From the NCBI GenBank assembly GCA_025677825.1, contig JAIXMO010000017.1, forward strand, positions 62,001-126,000: a stretch of 64,000 bases of DNA, written 5' to 3'. Below, one piece after another: positions 11,423-21,922 of this stretch. A program made the translations under genes and the position numbers. The notes under the pieces were generated by a model. That model saw nothing but the letters and a program-made list of their open reading frames with translations. It was not told the origin of the DNA and did no database searches. Source of the stretch: Helicostylum pulchrum. Lineage: Eukaryota; Mucoromycota; Mucoromycetes; Mucorales; Mucoraceae. The number at the start of each line of letters is the position of its first letter. Position 1 is the stretch's first letter.

Positions 11423-12295
11423 GTAAGAGCTTAAAACAACTAATTTATTTATTTATTAACCATTTTAATTTTCTATTACATTTTCTATTCTAAAAATGTT
11501 TATGTAAGTTTCAATCTTTGAAAATACATCATTTCTATTGGCTAATTAATTTGTTTTATAGTAAATACCCTCTCAGTATTTAGTGGTTAAGAAATCCCTT
11601 GGTAGTAAATTCAGTAAAGCTTACCAGTTGATTTGGAAAGTCAAGGTAAAAATATTATCGTAATTTATTCGTCAAGTAGATAACTAATTAGCAAATCTAA
11701 ATTGTAAGAGATTTGTAAAGAGACAGAAGCTATTGTTGAGAGTTACATGAACGCTATTGAAATCAACTTTGAGTCTGATGATGATAAATTTTACGCTCTC
11801 CCAAACGAGATTAATTTTCTTCCCTTTAATTCAGTTATTTTATGTTAGGTTCTTTCATATGATAGATAACCAACTTTTAAAGTACTTTAAATAAAAATGA
11901 AATTTCGGTTCTCATACAAAGTTTACTGATAAAAATAAATACAAATCCTTGGTTTCTCTAAATACAAAGACTTCGCTTCATACTTCTCTCCCCCTTCTTA
12001 AACTATGCTTCATTATTAAGAATGGTCGTTCTTCGGCAAACTACTCATACACCTAAATATAACAGTTAGATACATGACTCCTTCTACCTTCTTACAGCAA
12101 GATTTATGACCCTTTAATAATGACGAACTAGCTTTATGGGGATGATGATATCCTCTGTTCCGCAAACAATCAACTTTTAATTCTTGCGCAGGTTAAAAAT
12201 AAATAAACCTTTTTTTTTTTCCACTTTGATTTTTAAATCTTTCCTTTTTTACAAGCACGTATTTAACAATAAAAAAAAATAAAAAAAGGAAAAGA
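11423..12295. other. 3' flank of the Fanzor-like relic and promoter side of the TPS gene
   Basis: There is a scrap of open frame at 11571-11645 (SQYLVVKKSLGSKFSKAY), ending at a possible GT donor, and another at about 11720-11850 (ESYMNAIEINFESDDDKF). No start or family is seen. If an OMEGA RNA existed it would be expected in the 3' part or just downstream of the nuclease ORF, but I see no recognisable structure by eye. Confidence 0.4.
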
Positions 12296-14423
12296 ATGAC
12301 ACCCATCACGGAAAAGAGAGTAGTTGTTGCAACATTCTTCTTACCATACACAGTTGACTTCGAGATACAAGAAAAAAAGAAACGAGCATTTACCAACAAC
12401 ACACCTTCTAATATCTCAAAACCTTCTTCGTCCCCTGCCAAAAATACCGAAGACACTCATCTTGTTACGAATCTAATCCAAAGCTTAGCCAAGCATCAAC
12501 AAAAAGAAGAAGTTTCTGAAAAAGAGGAAACGTTATTTGATTTCACCAAACCCGAAGAGCTGATTCAACCTCGTAGTAAACAACAACGTCAACAAGAGAT
12601 TCGTAAATTGACGCCTTTATTATCTGTCATTCCTTCCTCCAGAAGACCTTCTATCGACAGTGCACAAGTTTTTGCAGACGCACCTTGGTCCGCTAAACCA
12701 TGTTCTGCTGGAAATATCGGTTTAAACAATGCATTGTTTTCGATACAGGAGAAGATACCGAATTTAGCTTGGGTAGGTACGTTGGGTATGCCAACAGATC
12801 CCTTATCCGAAAAGACAAGAGACGAAATTCATGCGACCTTTAAAGAAAAATATAACTCTTATCCTGTAATGACTTCGGAAGCTATACTGGATGGTCATTA
12901 TAACCAATATTGTAAACAGGTAATTTCCCACACACATATTATAGTTTAAAATTAATCTGATAACGAAAAAAAAAAAACCTGTTTATTTTTTAAAAAAAAG
13001 GTGCTTTGGCCATATTTTCATTACGTTGTACGAGATGACCCGAAAAATATGATGTCTCAAGGTGGCCCATATAATGCTTATAAAGCTTTAAATCAACAGT
13101 TTGCGGATACTATCGTACAAAACTATCAAGAAGGAGATATTAGTAAGTGCAAAGAATAGAGGAGGAGGAGGAGTTTCTTTTTTTTAAAAAAACACAAAAA
13201 TTAACCACTAACTATAAAAAAAAAAACAAAAAAAAAAAAAGTATGGGTAAATGATTATCATTTATTACTTGTGCCTGGTATGATTCGAGAAAAGATACCC
13301 AATGCTATCATTGGATTTTTCCTTCATATTCCATTTCCTAGTAGTGAATTATTTAGATGTATACCTCGTAAGTAATATATGTAAAGGAGAGACAAGGATA
13401 AAAAAATAATAACGTCATGCATGTATATATAGCCCGTAAAGAAATATTGGAAGCCATGATACAGTCGGATGTAATTGGGTTTCAAACGTATTCATTTGCC
13501 AGACACTTTCTCCAGACCTGCGCGCGTATACTATCCGTTGAGACGACACCCTCCGGTATTCAATTAGACTCGCATTACTGTTCAGTGGGTATCCACCCCA
13601 TCGGTATTGACATCACCTCGTTAAACAAAAAGATATCGGATCCAACAGTTACACAATGGGTGACGAAACTAAAAGAGAAATATCCCGATAAAAAGTTAAT
13701 TGTGGCGAGAGATAAATTGGATTATATTAAAGGTGTTCGACAAAAGTTATTAGCGTTTGAACAGTTTTTAATTCATCATCCAGAATGGAGAGGTGAGGTC
13801 GTATTGATTCAAATCGCGTTATCTACTTCTGAACATAATGAATTAAGAGCTCATATCTCGGATGTCGTTTCACGTGTCAATTCAAAATTTAGTAATATTT
13901 CCTATCAGCCTATTGTATTTTTACATCAAGATATTTCTTTTGCACAGTATTTGGCTTTATTAACCTGTGCCGATGCTTGTCTATTAACTCCTTTACGTGA
14001 TGGAATGAATTTAACGTCGCATGAGTATATCGTCTGTCAAAGAGAAACACATAACCCATTGATTCTAAGTGAGGTAGGTTCATATATACACATATATGTG
14101 TTATCGTCATTAATTATCTCTTAGTTTACCGGTACTTATGGAAGTTTTGGTGCTTCCGTCAGAGTCAATCCCTGGGATTTCAGAGTAAGTTTTTAAAAAA
14201 ATTAGCGTTACGCACTTTTTTTTTTTTTTTTACCAACGTTTTTTATTTATTTATTATACTGTAGCAAGTAGGTGATGCTATTCATGAAGCTTTAGCCATG
14301 TCCTCTGATGAAAAGACGGATCGTTGGAACGAATTATACAAGTGTATCGAAACTAATTCTGCACAGCATTTTGCCAGTAATATGATTACGAGATTATCTA
14401 AAATTAGATGTTCAGATTCATAA
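12296..14423 (+). CDS. Trehalose-6-phosphate-synthase-domain protein (GT20), TPS domain only
   Basis: Six exons: 12296-12919, 13001-13142, 13242-13367, 13433-14073, 14125-14184 and 14265-14423, encoding 583 residues. Clear GT20 motifs: GLNNALFSIQEKIPNLAWVG, LWPYFHYV, VNDYHLLLVPGMIR, FFLHIPFPSSELFR, GFQTYSFARHF, IGID, VARDKLDYIKGVRQKL (the Arg-Asp-Lys donor site), LLTPLRDGMNLTSHEY, LILSEFTGTYGSFG, VNPWDFRQV. The family makes trehalose-6-phosphate from UDP-glucose and glucose-6-phosphate, or acts as a regulatory subunit of that complex. The N-terminus (VVVATFFLPYTVDFE plus a linker of about 70 residues) looks more like Tps2/Tsl1/Tps3 than Tps1, yet no phosphatase domain follows. In the usually invariant HDYHL motif the His is Asn, and the GG loop reads AGN. 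Catalytic competence is therefore uncertain. Confidence 0.9.
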
Positions 14424-14829
14424 TTCTTCCTCACCCCTTCATATAAGTGTCTAATTTTTTTTTGAAGTAGGTTCATAAATGTATTTTCAATTTAATAATA
14501 AACTTTTGTATTCTTGTTCCTAAATACTAGCTTAATCACAGTGATAAAAACAGTAGTAAGGTCTGATGATCACAGTAGAAAAAAACTTTGCATAAAAAAT
14601 TTGCTTCACCAAAATACTTGAGTTTCCCACAGTTCTTTCTCCATTTCGACTGAATTAACAAGTACCTTAGTAGGATGGGTTTTGAGAATAATAATAATAA
14701 AGATAGCTATATGTTAAAATAAAACACTTTCAGACTAAGAAAACTGTTTATTATCTGTAATAAATATTTAGACAGAGAACAAAAAGAGAAGAAAAGAAAA
14801 GAAAAAGGAAAGTCCAAAAGACAGAGAAC
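14424..14829. other. Convergent 3' region
   Basis: 3' ends of the TPS gene (plus) and the next gene (minus). An AATAATAAAC polyadenylation-like sequence lies near 14490. No gene seen. Confidence 0.4.
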
Positions 14830-15311
14830 AGTTTAAGGGTGGCTGGTAAAGACAACGCCAGTTTTCATATCTCTCCAATTGGTAAATACCATCATACCCA
14901 ACGTTGGCTTTATCTAATAAATGCACCCCCTTCCCAATTCAGGAATACGTGAAAGATGATGTTCATTGTGAGGAGAAGTATAATATAATGGAGGATTATA
15001 TACAACAGGAGTTTCAATACGTTCTTGAAATAAAGGAGCCACAATTGGGAAGAGAAGTCTCTTTCTGAAACTTTTGTTTTGTTTTTTGGATCGAAAAAGA
15101 ATTCAGCAGCATCAGATTTTCCTCCAAAGATAACCACGCAAAAACTAAAATAAAAACAAAACAAAAAAAAACAAAAAAAAGCGAATAAGTAATAAGTCAT
15201 AATAACAAACGAATTATAATACTTACGTAGTATCTCTTGATTATGTTCAAAACGCATTCGCATTTGATAGTAGTTGAGCATCGGTTGATGATTTTCTTCA
15301 ACTCTTTCCAT
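14830..15311 (-). CDS. Uncharacterised small spliced gene, structure unresolved
   Basis: The first exon is convincing: 15311-15227, MERVEENHQPMLNYYQMRM..EHNQEIL, ending at a good donor CTAC|GTAAGT. Downstream, one frame (about 15069-14925) reads RLLFPIVAPLFQERIETP, VVYNPPLYYTSPHNEHHL and SRIPELGRG, and then another frame continues HLLDKANVGYDGIYQLERYENWRCLYQPPL. The last two segments would join if the G run at 14931-14935 had one more base. I could not find a splice that links exon 1 to them in phase; a short intermediate exon after TTTTATTTTAG (near 15147) is likely. Alternatively, exon 1 plus that exon gives a 71-residue protein. I do not recognise the family. Confidence 0.4.
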
Positions 15312-15730
15312 TTCATACCCACCAGGGTGGGCGTCCTTGGAGTAAAATGTGGTTATTAAAGGTGGACTTTTTTTTTATAGGTAAGTTGAGAAAAAAAGAG
15401 CTTTATTAAAAACAGATAAATTTCTTTTTTTTTATACATTTTTGCGTTCAGCTCACAAGAGTTGTATAATTGTTCATCATAAAATAAAATTATGCAAGAC
15501 TATTTTAATTTATTTTGACAAAGAATATATATGAAACTGGCCTAGAAAAATGATGATAGTAGCTCTAACTACTGAGGTCTATACTCTAATGCAATATTTA
15601 AGAAAAATACAAGTATAAAGTCGACCGTTGTAAATAAGGATGATTAAATCCTGAAGGAATATTTTAAAAGGAAGTGTAATTTAAAGACGTAATATAAGCT
15701 TTTCAGTTTATTTATTTATAAAAAAAAACA

Positions 15731-16611
15731 TTACTGATCCAGAGATAAATACTGTTCAACAATTGCGAGTCTTCGTATTTTCTTCTTTAATTCTTCTATC
15801 TCTCGTTGTGTCTCCTCTCGTAATTTCGTACGGAGTCTTACCGTTCTCTCCAACACTTCGCGATCAATACCAGCATTATCATTAATGCTGGTCTTGATGC
15901 TGCTTTTAATGTCGCTATTGATGCTGCTATTGCTTCTCTGGATGCTGCTGTTGCTAATCTTAATGATTATATTGGTCTTGGTCTTGATAGTAGTCGTGAT
16001 ACTGATGCTGTCTTGATGTTGGTATTAAGACCAGGAGTAGGACCAGCACGAGGAACAATATCAAGACCAGCATCAAGACCAAGACAAAGACCAGCATCGT
16101 CATTTCTGGTGTTACACACGCACCAGGAAGAAGAATGGGTCAATATTGTCTGGATGTTGGCGATATCCTATAATAAAAGCTTTCGTTAATGTTATCACAT
16201 TAATAATTATTTTATTTTTTCAACTTACGTATTCTCCTTTTTTTTTGCCACCGTAGACAGCTTCCTTTTTGTATTTTACTTGTAAGCTCTTACTTTTTGA
16301 TAAATAAGTACAATAAAAGAAAGTTGCCTCGGACTTTGTCTTAAAGGCTACCAAACAATGCCTGTAAAAAATGAATAAGTTGAAGGCGTCTTAATCAACA
16401 AAGTATAGTACTTACGCGGCGTCGATGTCCCTGTTTGTGCACGTTCTTGCATCTGAACGGAGTTCAACGGTCTGTTAGCTCTTGACCGCCACAGACGTCT
16501 TGTTTCGTAAAGAGTTTCCTCCCATAAATACTTGAAAATTAAACTGGTTTGATTTATCTTGCGGCATTTAAGTTTGGGAAAATGAAAGAAAAATAATTTG
16601 GCGGATCTCAT
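15731..16611 (-). CDS. Putative mitochondrial small protein with triplet-like repeat near the C-terminus
   Basis: Exons 16611-16416, 16347-16229 and 16167 onward splice in frame. The N-terminus MRSAKLFFFHFPKLKCRK is basic and hydrophobic without acids, like a mitochondrial presequence. Then come YLWEETLYETRRLWRSRANR, FKTKSEATFFY, SKSLQVKYKKEAVYGGKKKG. In exon 3 the frame runs through a degenerate GATGCTGGTCTT-type repeat and stops at 15967-15969 (171 residues). Beyond it a second frame (about 15890-15731) encodes a coiled coil, DREVLERTVRLRTKLREE..EIEELKKKIRRLAIV, ending in TAA at 15731. Whether that is a spliced last exon of the same gene or the result of a frameshift in the repeat is unresolved. 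It resembles a mitochondrial ribosomal or respiratory accessory protein, but I cannot name it. Confidence 0.45.
15880..16090. repeat. Imperfect GATGCTG(CT/GTCTT) short repeat
   Basis: Stretches such as TTGATGCTGCT, TCTGGATGCTGCTG and TTGGTCTTGATAG, followed by AAGACCAGCATC-type units on the other side, form an imperfect repeat with inverted arms. It lies inside the C-terminal coding part of the gene on the minus strand. Confidence 0.6.
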
Positions 16612-17619
16612 GGTTGGTATTGTGCTAGCTTTTGCCCTGCAAGAACTTTATCCTTTTGCACAAAGATAGAGAAAACGGAAATACTAAAAAAAATTGAATA
16701 AATATGCCTTTGGCTGATAGAATGGTCAATTTTATGCATGTGATCTATTTAATCACACACTTGTTGTTCTGCGCTTGTTTCATACAAGAAAAAAAACGCA
16801 GTGAACATTTTTACCAACCGCCTGAATAACAAATCTCCCGCTTAAATTTTTTAAGGTTTCATTCTAATCCAGACAGGCCCTTAGACAAAGCTTGATAACT
16901 TAAGTTTTTACAGCATCAATGCTACTGCTGCCAGAACTAGATGTGGTTGAATATTTAGAACCATTGATTTTTTCCCGATTACTGTTGGTTTAGATTTTTT
17001 TTTGACATATGTTGGTATATTTTACTACATAGGCTTCCGAAGAAGAATACTTTTCTAAAGCGTTTGGGCTTGGGACGCATCTTACGAATGAATGCTATAC
17101 GTGTTTCGAATATAAAAAAAAAAACGCTATTGCGCTGGGGAGTTTTTTTTTAAAACTAGTTCTTTATTGGTCTAAAAAAATAAATAATCAAATGTGACCG
17201 AAAATGCTTTGTGCCGTATCAAGGCGAATTGCGGATTCGTAGTTTCTATGGGATTTTAAAAATGCGGGGTAAGTGAGTACTTGCTGAAAAGGAAACTATG
17301 GTCGTATTGAAATTCATGTAAAATGGGTATATTCTTTTTTTTTTTTTTTTTTTTTTTGAAACAGCAACAGGTTTTTATACATCTACTTGTAAAAAAAAAA
17401 AGATACCAAAAAAAAAAAAAAAGAATATTCACATGATATTAGTGTTAAAAAAGATATATGTTTAATTTATAATGGTATAAAAAAGCTATTTGAATATCCA
17501 TGTGAAAAAAGAAAAAGAAAGGGGGAGGTTTACGTTTAAACCGATTCGTTCCTCGAAAAAAAAAAACGCGGGGATTGCGGCTGTTTAATGAAAATTTTGT
17601 GTGGGAGTGTGGAAAAAAG
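16612..17619. other. Intergenic, holds one copy of a dispersed repeat
   Basis: Divergent promoter region between the mitochondrial-like gene and malate dehydrogenase. A dispersed repeat copy is at 16697-16890. A long T run is near 17335-17357 and A runs near 17391-17422. No gene seen. Confidence 0.5.
16697..16890 (+). repeat. Dispersed repeat A, copy 1
   Basis: Shares a series of blocks, in the same order and orientation, with 24947-25260: GGCTGATA(G/A)AATGG, CATGT(G/A)ATC(T/C)ATTTAATCA, TGTTTC, ACATTTTTRCCARCCGCCTG, GCTTAAATTT, AAGGTTTC, CATTCTAATCCAGAC. Copy 1 is shorter by about 110 bp between CCGCCTG and GCTTAAATTT. No ORF inside. Confidence 0.75.
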
Positions 17620-17626
17620 TATAAAA
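17620..17626 (+). promoter_or_regulatory. TATA box of the malate dehydrogenase gene
   Basis: TATAAAA, 88 nt upstream of the ATG, followed by a pyrimidine-rich leader (CTTCTTCTTCCTC), as in highly expressed fungal genes. Confidence 0.6.
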
Positions 17627-17707
17627 TGAACTGGGAAGAGTTGCCCCAGTTTTGCTTTCTTCTTCTTCCTCAACACTTTTTTTGTTTTTAAATTCTTCTT
17701 ATCTAAT

Positions 17708-18956
17708 ATGGTCAAAGTTACTGTTTGTGGTGCTGCTGGTGGTATCGGTCAACCCCTCTCTTTGCTCTTGAAGCAATCTAACCTTATCACTCATTTGTCT
17801 CTTTATGATATCGTTAACACTCCCGGTGTTGCTGCTGATCTTAGGTAAGACTTTTTTTTTTAAAAAAAACAAAAAAAAAAGAAAACGGTAAAAAGAAAAA
17901 AAAAATTGTTATACTAACGTGTAGTTCTGGGTTCATATTAGCCACATTAACACTCAATCCAAGGTAACTGGTCACGTAGGTGCTGCTCAAATTGAGGAAG
18001 CTATTAAGGATTCTACTATTGGTTAGTTTTTTTTTTTATAAGATGTAATCCATCTTGAATAGTTTTGTATTAAATATATCTTATAGTTGTTATCCCTGCT
18101 GGTGTCCCCAGAAAGCCCGGTATGACTCGTGATGATCTTTTCAAGATTAACGCTGGTATTGTCCGCGATATTGCTGTTGCCGCTGCCAAGTTTGCACCCA
18201 ATGCATACATGTGTATTATCTCTAACCCCGTTAACTCTACTGTTCCTATTGTTGCTGAGGTTTTCAAGCAATTCAACGTTTATGATCCCCGCAGGTAAAA
18301 TATTATGAGAGAGAGAGAGAGAGAGAAAGAGAAAGAGAGAGAGAAAGAGAGGGAGTAAGTTGCTAACTTTTTTTTTTATGATTAGAATCTTTGGTGTCAC
18401 TACTCTTGATATTGTCCGTGCATCTACTTTTGTTACTGAACTTATTGGTGGTGATGCTAGCACCCTCCGTGTTCCCGTCATCGGTGGCCACAGTGGTGTT
18501 ACTATCTTACCTTTGTTATCTCAAGTCAAGGGTACTGAAAAGTTGAGCCAAGAACAAATTGAAACTGTTACCAACCGTATTCAATTCGGTGGTGATGAAG
18601 TTGTTAAGGCTAAGGATGGAGCTGGATCTGCTACTCTTTCCATGGCCTTTGCTGGTGCTCGTTTTGCTTTAAATATTCTTGATGCTGTTGTTGCCAAGAA
18701 GACCGGTGTTGTCGAATGTACTTATGTTCATCTTGATGCTGATAAGCAAGGTGCCGAGTCTGTAAAGAACTTGATTGGTGGTGATATCGAGTACTTTTCT
18801 GTTCCTGTTGAGTTGGGTCCCCATGGTGTTGAGAAGATCTTGCCTATTGGTGATATCAATGACTATGAACAAAAGTTGGTTAGCGCTGCTACTACTGAGT
18901 TAAAGGGTAACATTGTTAAGGGTTCCAACTTTATTACTGAAGGTGCCAAGTTGTAA
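17708..18956 (+). CDS. NAD malate dehydrogenase, probably peroxisomal
   Basis: Four exons: 17708-17844, 17942-18021, 18087-18294 and 18386-18956, encoding 331 residues. It starts directly with the Rossmann fold, [19 protein letters not shown], then [39 protein letters not shown] (substrate arginines and mobile loop), [22 protein letters not shown], and the catalytic [10 protein letters not shown]. The enzyme interconverts malate and oxaloacetate with NAD. There is no mitochondrial presequence. The protein ends in Ala-Lys-Leu, which fits the PTS1 consensus for peroxisomal import, so I favour a glyoxylate-cycle/peroxisomal enzyme over the mitochondrial one. A cytosolic form cannot be excluded. 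Codon use is strongly biased (GGT, ATC/ATT, GTT), suggesting high expression. Intron 3 starts with a GA-rich repeat. Confidence 0.95.
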
Positions 18957-19298
18957 ATTTCTTCCTCACCACCCATTTTATTATACCATAAATAAATAAA
19001 AAAATATATCGAACATAAAGGGGGGAAAAACACATACAAATATTTGTTCTTCTCCCGCTTCTATATTTATTTTGTACAGTCAAATTGTATTTCAGTTTTA
19101 TGAAACATGGCCTTATGTTATTTATATATTTAAGCTTTTTTTGTTTAATGTACAGTGCTCACGGTACCAATTTGCGAAGTTCTTAACTCAATTCGCGTTA
19201 CAATAGTGATGAGGTATACTAATTTATAAGTATAAACAACTTGATGGTTTTTACATAAAATATATAATATTGAGTCTTTGGTCTTTGATAGTGGGTAT
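18957..19298. other. 3' region of malate dehydrogenase
   Basis: Repeated AATAAA-like signals at about 18985-19000 (ATAAATAAATAAA). No gene seen. Confidence 0.5.
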
Positions 19299-19460
19299 TT
19301 ATTCTTCATTACTATCGCCATTGTCGTCACTGTCGTCGTCGCTGTCATCGTCACTATCATCATTCTCTCCGTTAGGATTATTATCATCTTCTAATTCTTT
19401 ACATGGAGATATATTCTTCAATTTTGATAGGGTTGACACCAGCGTTTTTCTTCTTTCCAT
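19299..19460 (-). CDS. Small ORF with an acidic tail, possibly the last exon of an unrecognised gene
   Basis: Reading the minus strand from ATG at 19458-19460 gives 53 residues: a basic start (MERRKTLVSTLSKLKNISP), then KELEDDNNPNGEN and a run of Asp/Ser ending DNGDSNEE before TAA. Acidic tails of this kind occur in histone chaperones and nucleolar proteins. No domain is visible. Upstream, another frame (TNINEMVTEF, LKNGKKKNAGVNPIKIEEYIS) looks equally protein-like, so a frameshift or an unseen splice is possible. Confidence 0.25.
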   Translation of the reverse strand: MERRKTLVSTLSKLKNISPCKELEDDNNPNGENDDSDDDSDDDSDDNGDSNEE

Positions 19461-20133
19461 TTTTCAAGTTCGACAATGTATGAGTTGGTGTCCTGCTGAA
19501 TTCTGTGACCATTTCATTAATGTTGGTAATTATTGCCTAAGAACACCTACCGCGGTATGTGTAGAACTAAAGATGCAAATAAATAACTGATAAAATAGAG
19601 CATGTGATGTATTTACTCATATTATGCCAGTACGTGTACCAAGAATTCCCCCTAAAACTTAAATTCGTAGACTCTTTACAATATAAAATTGCTTTTCAAT
19701 ATTATGAACAAGTACTTTGGAGAATCTCAAAGGGCGGCTTTATTTTTATCGCAGATAAATGTTAAAAGCCTGTCAAGCATCTTCTTTTTCTTTATGCATT
19801 ATTATTTACCGTAAGAAATATACAACGTATCATGCTTTAACTGATGGTTCTATTATGAGTGAATGGCTTCTTGGTGGTACTTCCTTCTTTAGTGTGTCTT
19901 TAAGGCTATATACGGAATTACAGCTGGAAAGGTCGTTATTCCGGTATACGAACCCTTATTTCTGTATACTTTTTCTCACACGCTTTTTTTTTTGGATTAA
20001 AGACGATAATAGTCCATTTGGATGTTGTACTTATCCAGATGTGTGTAGTCTTATCATAACCTTGAAATAAACACACAATAAAACAAGGCTCTTTTTTTTT
20101 TCTTTCTTTTAAGCTACAAACTACTTTTTTTTT

Positions 20134-21373
20134 TTATTTTCCATTCGTTTTATTATTAGTAATTGAATCATCCGATATCGCCAGCGACAAGTTATTTGTT
20201 GCTTGTGTGAGTGCTTGTACACTTGTATTATTTGGACTGCACTTTAAACCGTACAAGTATCCACTATTATATAAAAAAAAAAATGGTTTAGATTATATAT
20301 ACACACACGCACATAAAAACAATACTTACAGATACTTTTGGTCGTCAATTCTATCTTCGAAAAACATTTGTCTCATTTTAAAGAAGGTCGTACAAGTTAA
20401 TAAGCTATCACTTCCTGCTTGATGTTGGGGTCCAATCCTTGGTACCTTTTTTTTTTTTAATGCATAAATTTAAAAAAAAAAAATAACCACTTAAAAGATA
20501 AAACTTACTTGTAAATCGTCAGCTATATCTTGTAATCCACCTTTTAGATTTTTACAACTCTTCATTAGGTATTTGATATCATATATACAGGGAAAATAAG
20601 TTCGCAAAAGCTCAAAAAATTCTGACTCATCTGCTGGCATGACTGAACATGTAAGTACTTTTAACAAATAGCCAAAGTCATAACCACTTTTGCAAATAGA
20701 AAAAAAGGGCGTTAGTGTTTCTTTTTTTTTTTTCTCTCTCTCTTTTTGGGTTTCGCATCTCTTTTTTTACCTGTGAAAAGAAATCCATTTCACATCATCC
20801 AACAAAACAAATCCTGAACTAATCAAGAGTTCACCAAAGTGTTCAACCTCAATACCATATTCTTCATGCTTTTTAAAATCGATTCCAGACTTGGTTAATA
20901 ATTCTATTGAGTCTTGTGCATACATATCATCACTTTTTTTTTAAAAAAAAAGGGTCAGTATATACTAGCGTTTTTTAAAGAAAAAAAAAAAACTTACGAC
21001 AAGTTGAATTTAAAGTTGAATTGCCAAGTACAAATATTGCTTGGTAAGTTACCATACTGATCGGCAAAGGTAACACCCAACTGAATGATCTTTAATAAAT
21101 CAACGTTACATCTCAATGTTTGATAATGATAATCTGAAGAAGTTTTAAAAGTACCGATGGGTCTAGCTACAACGCCAGGAAATTCTGTATCCTAAAGGGT
21201 TAAAACGTTTTTTAGTTTTTATATATATATTTATATATATATACATGTGTGTAGTATATGCTAACCATGGCCAAGTATGGATACTCTTCAACCAAGTCAC
21301 GAAGGTAAGCCATCTCTTCTTCCAAGTTCTCCGCCCAAACTTCTTTAATATATTTAGCTTCGTTTACTGGCAT
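20134..21373 (-). CDS. POP2: CAF1/POP2-type CCR4-NOT deadenylase
   Basis: Six exons: 21373-21266, 21191-20998, 20932-20771, 20686-20509, 20445-20330 and 20263-20134, encoding 295 residues. The DEDD-family 3'-5' exonuclease motifs are complete: [10 protein letters not shown] (Asp-Glu, split by intron 1), [15 protein letters not shown] (Asp), and [11 protein letters not shown] (His-Asp of ExoIII). Other family blocks are [47 protein letters not shown], and [24 protein letters not shown]. The product shortens mRNA poly(A) tails as a catalytic subunit of the CCR4-NOT complex in the cytoplasm. Length matches animal CNOT7/8 rather than the N-terminally extended yeast Pop2. The last exon is an Asn/Ser-rich tail. 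Confidence 0.95.
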
Positions 21374-21922
21374 GTTTTATAGTATAATTAAAAAAAACTG
21401 ATGGTTTTTTTTTTATATATTTCGTAAAAAAAAGGAAACGAACCAAAAAAAAAACGTAGCTCTCTCTCTCTCCTTTATTTCCACAACGAGAACGACTAAT
21501 ATCGAATGATTGGATCACACTAAAGGTGACGTAGGGTCTTCTATGCTGAGTTAAAAGCAAAATGATGTGTATGAATAACCTTGGTGAATGTAAAAGGGTC
21601 CGTGCTTACACGAACAAAAGTCATTTGGTTGGATAGCAGTGTAAAGCAAAGTAACCAAGAGGGGTGAAAAAAAAAAAAAGCACGAGAAAGAAAGAAATGA
21701 AGATCATATGAAATAACGAAAAAGATTACTTTGTAAAATATATTTATTGTGCGTAAGAAAAGAAAAAAAAAGTGTGATAAAAACGAGTTATGGTGTGTAA
21801 GTGTAAGTTAGTTAGTAGGGGTAGTTGTTGATTGAGAGAGTGTGTGATTGAAAGTGAGATTGCGTGTGTGTGTGTGTGAAATACTATGTACAATTATAAA
21901 TAAAGAAAATATATAACTAACT
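21374..21922. other. Intergenic between CAF1 and the GATA gene
   Basis: 5' region of the CAF1 gene and 3' region of the GATA gene. CT- and TG-rich short repeats (TGTGTGTGTG near 21865). No gene seen. Confidence 0.4.
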
